From Muribaculaceae bacterium (GTDB lineage Bacteria; Bacteroidota; Bacteroidia; Bacteroidales; Muribaculaceae): a stretch of 37,317 nt of DNA. Location: contig JAMPAK010000001.1 of NCBI GenBank assembly GCA_023667285.1, positions 1,758,844-1,796,160 on the forward strand, written 5' to 3'. A program made the position numbers and the translations under genes. Positions 34,152-37,317 of the stretch are shown one piece after another (position 1 is the first letter of the stretch; each line of letters opens with the position of its first letter). Under the pieces are notes generated by a model. That model ran no database searches, was not told the origin of the DNA, and was given only the letters and a program-made list of their open reading frames with translations.

Positions 34152-35146
34152 TTTGTTTTTTGTTCGGTTTCGTTCCCTTGGTTGACCTCTTTCTCCTCAG
34201 AAGCAGACGGAGGAAGCGGTTTAGTTGACTCGACAAACTGCATGGCTGAGTTGAACGACTTCACATTATCGTCAGGGAGGGGTCTCATCTTGGCGAATTT
34301 GACAAAGTCGGCAATCTCAAGCACCTGATCGACATAACGCTTGCCGGGGCGTGTGGCCTCATTGGCATAGAGAGTCGACTTGATCTCAGAGGTGGTCATC
34401 TCCATTGCGTTGATGCCGAATCGGCGTGAGAGATAGACGCGCAGGATGTCTGTCAGGGTAGTGTAATATTCTTTCTCACGACCTTGTTCGCAGAGGTTCT
34501 GAGCCCGCAGTTGTTCGAGAGCGAGTTTTGCGGCCTCATATGGTGGCACAGATGGTGTCTTGGGCTTTTCGTCAGGAGTCTCCTTTTTGAGGGATCTCTT
34601 CAATATAAGCCATGCGCCCACGAGGACTGTGGCCAGCGCAAGCAGCCAGAGACCATAGTCGGCAAGGAAGTCTGGCAGATAATCGACCAGATGCCGCTTC
34701 ACGTCCTTCACATCTGCATAGTCATTGATGGTGGTTAGGGAGTCGACCATCACTGGAACGACCTTAAGCGCCAGCCTATTGGAGGAGATTGTCTCTTGTC
34801 CGTCGATGAAAAGAATGGGCTTGAGCCTATAGGTTCCAGAGTCGAAAGACTGGAGGAGGATGTCGCCATTGAGCTCAATGCGATTGTTCCCAATCTCAGT
34901 GGTGTCAGCTGTCAGTTTGCGCAGAATCTCGACGCCTCCACACATTGAGTCTGAAGGGACGACAAGTTGTCCCTTCGTGTCGCTATCGGCAACAAGTTGG
35001 ATATGGAGTGGGGTGGCTTTGCCCATAAGGACATGGGCAGAGTCGAGGCTCACCTTCAATGTGGCCGGAGCCGCGATTGATTTGAGGCTCGACAGAGTCA
35101 GAATTGCCGAAAGGAGAATGAAAATATTTCGAAAGGATAATCTCAT
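34148..35146 (-). CDS. BatD-like single-span membrane protein of the bat operon
   Basis: A 332-residue protein with a signal peptide (1-25), an extracytoplasmic beta-rich part (about 26-160), one membrane helix (about 163-185) and a cytoplasmic helical domain (about 205-310) with ACLR-poor but conserved-looking EYYTTLTDILRVYLSRRFGI and EMTTSEIKSTL. The topology and C-terminal domain resemble those of BatD at smaller scale and the DUF4381-type proteins between DUF58 and VWA genes in other moxR operons. It overlaps DUF58 and batA by 4 bases each, so it is made in step with them. Its function is not established; an adaptor between the DUF58 protein and BatA/BatB is inference. Confidence 0.75.
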   Translation of the reverse strand: MRLSFRNIFILLSAILTLSSLKSIAAPATLKVSLDSAHVLMGKATPLHIQLVADSDTKGQLVVPSDSMCGGVEILRKLTADTTEIGNNRIELNGDILLQSFDSGTYRLKPILFIDGQETISSNRLALKVVPVMVDSLTTINDYADVKDVKRHLVDYLPDFLADYGLWLLALATVLVGAWLILKRSLKKETPDEKPKTPSVPPYEAAKLALEQLRAQNLCEQGREKEYYTTLTDILRVYLSRRFGINAMEMTTSEIKSTLYANEATRPGKRYVDQVLEIADFVKFAKMRPLPDDNVKSFNSAMQFVESTKPLPPSASEEKEVNQGNETEQKTK

Positions 35147-36018
35147 CTTACACCTCTATTTTTAAATAGTGACATCAGTGATCTGGCGAAGTCCTCGTCG
35201 GTCGCTATGGATGCCAGGTCTATCCTGCACTTGCGCAATGTCTCCACCATCTGCTGCTGTCGTTCATACCACCACTTGCCATAGGCGGTTCTAGTAGACT
35301 TCATAGAGGTGTCTATCCAGCGGATTGAGCCTGTCTCAAGATCGGCGACTCTCATCAATCCTACGTCAGGTAGTGAAGTGTCGCGCTTGTCATAGACCTG
35401 GATCGCAATGATGTCGTGCTTGTTAGCAGCGACCTGCATCTGACGTGAATAGTCGTGGGAGTCGATGAAGTCTGAAATGATGAAGGCGGTGGTACGTTTT
35501 TTGAGAGCGTCAGTCATATATCGCAGAGCCTCACCGATATCTGTTCCGGGACTCTCGGGGGTAAAGTCGAGCAACTCGCGGATTATCCAGAGTATGTGCT
35601 TCTTTCCTTTCTTGGGTGGAATGAATTTCTCAATCCTGTCAGAGAAAAACAGCACACCTATTTTGTCATTGTTGGTGATTGCTGAGTAGGCCAATGTTGC
35701 TGCAATCTCGGCTATCATCTCGCGTTTGTCCTCGCCGACGGCTCCGAAAAGACGTGAGCGGGAGACGTCGACCAGGAGCATTACGGTGAGCTCGCGCTCC
35801 TCCTCGTAGACCTTCACATATGGTCTGTTGTGACGAGCGGTAACGTTCCAGTCGATGTCGCGCACATCATCGCCATACTGATACTCGCGCACCTCGCTGA
35901 AAGTCATGCCGCGGCCTTTGAAGGCGGTGTGATATTCGCCTGCAAAGATATTCTGCGACAATCCCCGGGTCTTGATGTCAATCTTCCGGACTTTCTTAAT
36001 CAGTTCGTTGGCTTCCAT
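35143..36018 (-). CDS. DUF58 domain-containing protein
   Basis: A 291-residue cytoplasmic protein. The DUF58 signature is clear: GRGMTFSEVREYQYGDDVRD, IDWNVTARHNRPYVKVYEEE, then a VWA-like fold starting with VMLLVDVSRSRLFG. DUF58 proteins accompany MoxR ATPases and VWA proteins in nearly all moxR operons and are thought to be part of the same chaperone-like assembly. It follows moxR by 40 bases and overlaps the next gene by 4. No signal peptide or membrane helix. Confidence 0.94.
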   Translation of the reverse strand: MEANELIKKVRKIDIKTRGLSQNIFAGEYHTAFKGRGMTFSEVREYQYGDDVRDIDWNVTARHNRPYVKVYEEERELTVMLLVDVSRSRLFGAVGEDKREMIAEIAATLAYSAITNNDKIGVLFFSDRIEKFIPPKKGKKHILWIIRELLDFTPESPGTDIGEALRYMTDALKKRTTAFIISDFIDSHDYSRQMQVAANKHDIIAIQVYDKRDTSLPDVGLMRVADLETGSIRWIDTSMKSTRTAYGKWWYERQQQMVETLRKCRIDLASIATDEDFARSLMSLFKNRGVR

Positions 36019-36058
36019 GATTTAACGGCTGACTATGGTTGACTTTTGTGCGCTTTCA

Positions 36059-37054
36059 TCAGGGCACCTCGACCTTGTCGAGAATCTCTGAGATAATCTG
36101 GTCAGTGGTGATGTTGTTTGCCTCAGCCTCATAAGTCAGGCCGATGCGATGGCGGAGTACATCGTGGCAGACGGCTCTGACATCTTCAGGAACAACGTAT
36201 CCTCTGCCGCGCAGGAAAGCATATGCTCTTGAGGCCTTGGCGAGTCCAATTGAGGCACGGGGTGAAGCACCGAACCCGATCATTCCCTCAAGGTCTTTCA
36301 GGCCGTAAGTGGCGGGGGTGCGGGTTGCAAACACGATGTCCACGATGTAGCGTTCAATCTTCTCATCGAGATAGATCTGCTCGACAATCTTCTGTACCTC
36401 AATGACCTCTTCAGGCCGTAGGAGTGCTTTCACATCATGGCGAGTACCGGAGATGTTCTGGCGGATAATCACTTTCTCCTCCTCTTTTGAGGGGTAGCCA
36501 ATGATCACCTTCAGAAGGAAACGGTCCACCTGGGCTTCGGGGAGAGGATAAGTTCCCTCCTGCTCGATGGGGTTCTGTGTGGCCATCACCAGGAAAGGCT
36601 CGTCGAGTTTGAAGGTTGAGTCGCCAATGGTGACCTGTCGCTCCTGCATTGCCTCGAGAAGTGCACTCTGCACCTTGGCAGGGGCGCGGTTGATCTCATC
36701 GGCAAGGATGAAGTTGGCGAAGATAGGACCCTTCTTAATCTGGAACTGCTCCTTTTGGATAGAGTAAATCATTGTGCCGGTAACATCGGCAGGGAGAAGG
36801 TCAGGGGTGAATTGAATTCTGCTGTATTTGGCATCGATGACCTGAGCGAGTGTCTTGATGGCAAGAGTCTTTGCAAGACCAGGAACACCCTCGAGAAGTA
36901 CATGGCCATTAGAGAGAAGAGCGATGAGAAGTGAGTCTACGAGGTGTTTCTGACCGACGATTGTCTGGTCCATACCTTGCGTGACGAGCCTGATGAAGTC
37001 TTTTTTTGAGGCTACCAGTTCATTGAGGTCTCTTATGTTAACCGATTCGCTCAT
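36059..37054 (-). CDS. moxR: MoxR family AAA+ ATPase
   Basis: A 331-residue AAA+ ATPase at the head of the moxR-bat operon. Walker A is GVPGLAKT (56-63), Walker B is ILADE (116-120), sensor 1 is in VMATQNPIEQEGTYP (156-170), and the arginine-rich sensor 2 and lid domain follow (about 230-331). MoxR proteins act as chaperones with VWA-domain partners, which here would be BatA, BatB and the DUF58 protein. A TAACTTTG -7 element lies 58 bases before the ATG. The operon order moxR, DUF58, BatD-like, batA to batE is complete. Confidence 0.95.
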   Translation of the reverse strand: MSESVNIRDLNELVASKKDFIRLVTQGMDQTIVGQKHLVDSLLIALLSNGHVLLEGVPGLAKTLAIKTLAQVIDAKYSRIQFTPDLLPADVTGTMIYSIQKEQFQIKKGPIFANFILADEINRAPAKVQSALLEAMQERQVTIGDSTFKLDEPFLVMATQNPIEQEGTYPLPEAQVDRFLLKVIIGYPSKEEEKVIIRQNISGTRHDVKALLRPEEVIEVQKIVEQIYLDEKIERYIVDIVFATRTPATYGLKDLEGMIGFGASPRASIGLAKASRAYAFLRGRGYVVPEDVRAVCHDVLRHRIGLTYEAEANNITTDQIISEILDKVEVP

Positions 37055-37112
37055 AGTTGATTTATAAGATGTGTATGGAGTATATGTTATTTACAGTATG
37101 TCTTTACGCATA

Positions 37113-37120
37113 CAAAGTTA
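37113..37120 (-). promoter_or_regulatory. -7 element of the moxR-bat promoter
   Basis: TAACTTTG on the minus strand matches TAnnTTTG; no good -33 box is visible. A small GTATG/CATAC repeat lies just downstream. The leader would be about 50 bases. Confidence 0.5.
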
Positions 37121-37176
37121 TATATAACAACAATCACAATGTGAAAAAAGTGTGTTAATTTTATCTATTTTATCTT

Positions 37177-37184
37177 TACGTTTG
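37177..37184 (+). promoter_or_regulatory. -7 element before the 22-codon mini-ORF
   Basis: TACGTTTG matches TAnnTTTG and lies 17 bases before the ATG at 37202. The -33 region is poor. Confidence 0.4.
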
Positions 37185-37201
37185 AGAAAATTAACCCAAA
37201 T

Positions 37202-37270
37202 ATGCATTACATCGTCGACGCCATCAAAGCCTGCATCATGGACGCTACTGGATTGATTAATTATTTTTAA
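37202..37270 (+). CDS. Candidate 22-residue small protein or leader peptide
   Basis: An open frame of 22 codons reading MHYIVDAIKA, then CIMDATGLINYF and TAA. It is a patch of about 50 percent GC with codons such as ATC, GTC, GAC and GCC, like the neighbouring genes, inside very AT-rich flanks; this contrast suggests real coding. A -7 element lies just upstream and a strong rightward promoter just downstream. No good Shine-Dalgarno sequence is seen. I do not recognise the peptide. It could also be the remnant of a gene or a leader peptide for the next gene. Confidence 0.35.
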   Translation: MHYIVDAIKACIMDATGLINYF

Positions 37271-37282
37271 CATATTTAAGTA

Positions 37283-37312
37283 TTGTTAATCGGTCTAAAA
37301 CATCTACTTTTG
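37283..37312 (+). promoter_or_regulatory. Promoter of a gene beyond the right edge
   Basis: TTG at 37283-37285, a 19-base spacer and TACTTTTG at 37305-37312 match the consensus. It points rightward out of the window, opposite to moxR. Confidence 0.6.
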
Positions 37313-37317
37313 TGGCA

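Overview
The window looks like a chromosomal segment of a Bacteroidales bacterium of moderate GC content, possibly from the Muribaculaceae or a neighbouring family; the family-level placement is inference. Supports: many promoters fit the Bacteroidota form (TTTG or TTG, 19-21 bases, then TAnnTTTG), a complete moxR/bat (Bacteroides aerotolerance) operon is present, and several families typical of this order occur (DUF4286, DUF6377, DUF3332, small conserved HTH protein, Bacteroidales-type AIR synthase). I see no insertion sequence, prophage, CRISPR array, tRNA or rRNA.

Layout. 1-644 is AT-rich and has no convincing gene; it holds an orphan boxA-like motif and a terminator-like hairpin. 645-3265 (+): an XRE-type regulator and an ABC-F ATPase. 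3276-4748: recR and a family 2 glycosyltransferase, fired apart by back-to-back promoters. 4764-12010 (-): a tightly overlapped seven-gene stack, rnr, prenyl synthase, tatD, NlpC/P60, cstA, DUF4286, ruvC. 12107-14050 (-): gyrB with its own promoter, leader hairpin and terminator. 14259-15896 (-): folP and cdaA (cyclic di-AMP synthesis). 15897-16350: a gene-free gap holding a candidate small RNA with its own promoter and intrinsic terminator. 16351-19148 (-): purT overlapping a membrane-anchored DUF6377 regulator. 19285-20546 (+): a TIGR04076-like protein with a Tat-like signal and an OmpA-domain lipoprotein. 20625-21072 (-): RNase P RNA, divergent from priA (21154-23625, +). 23691-26863 (-): purM, an MltF-like lytic transglycosylase and a DUF3332 lipoprotein. 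26940-28443 (-): a small HTH protein and a fused universal stress protein. 28641-37054 (-): moxR, DUF58, a BatD-like membrane protein, batA, batB, batC, batD, batE. 37055-37317: the moxR promoter, a possible 22-residue mini-gene and a strong rightward promoter for a gene beyond the window.

Most of the content is core genome: DNA repair and topology (recR, ruvC, gyrB, priA), RNA processing (rnr, rnpB), purine and folate synthesis (purT, purM, folP), and the cell envelope (lytic transglycosylase, NlpC/P60, OmpA lipoprotein, bat complex). The less ordinary items are the candidate RNA upstream of folP, the mini-gene at the right edge, the expandable glutamine tract in BatC, the purT-DUF6377 coupling and the exported TIGR04076-like protein.
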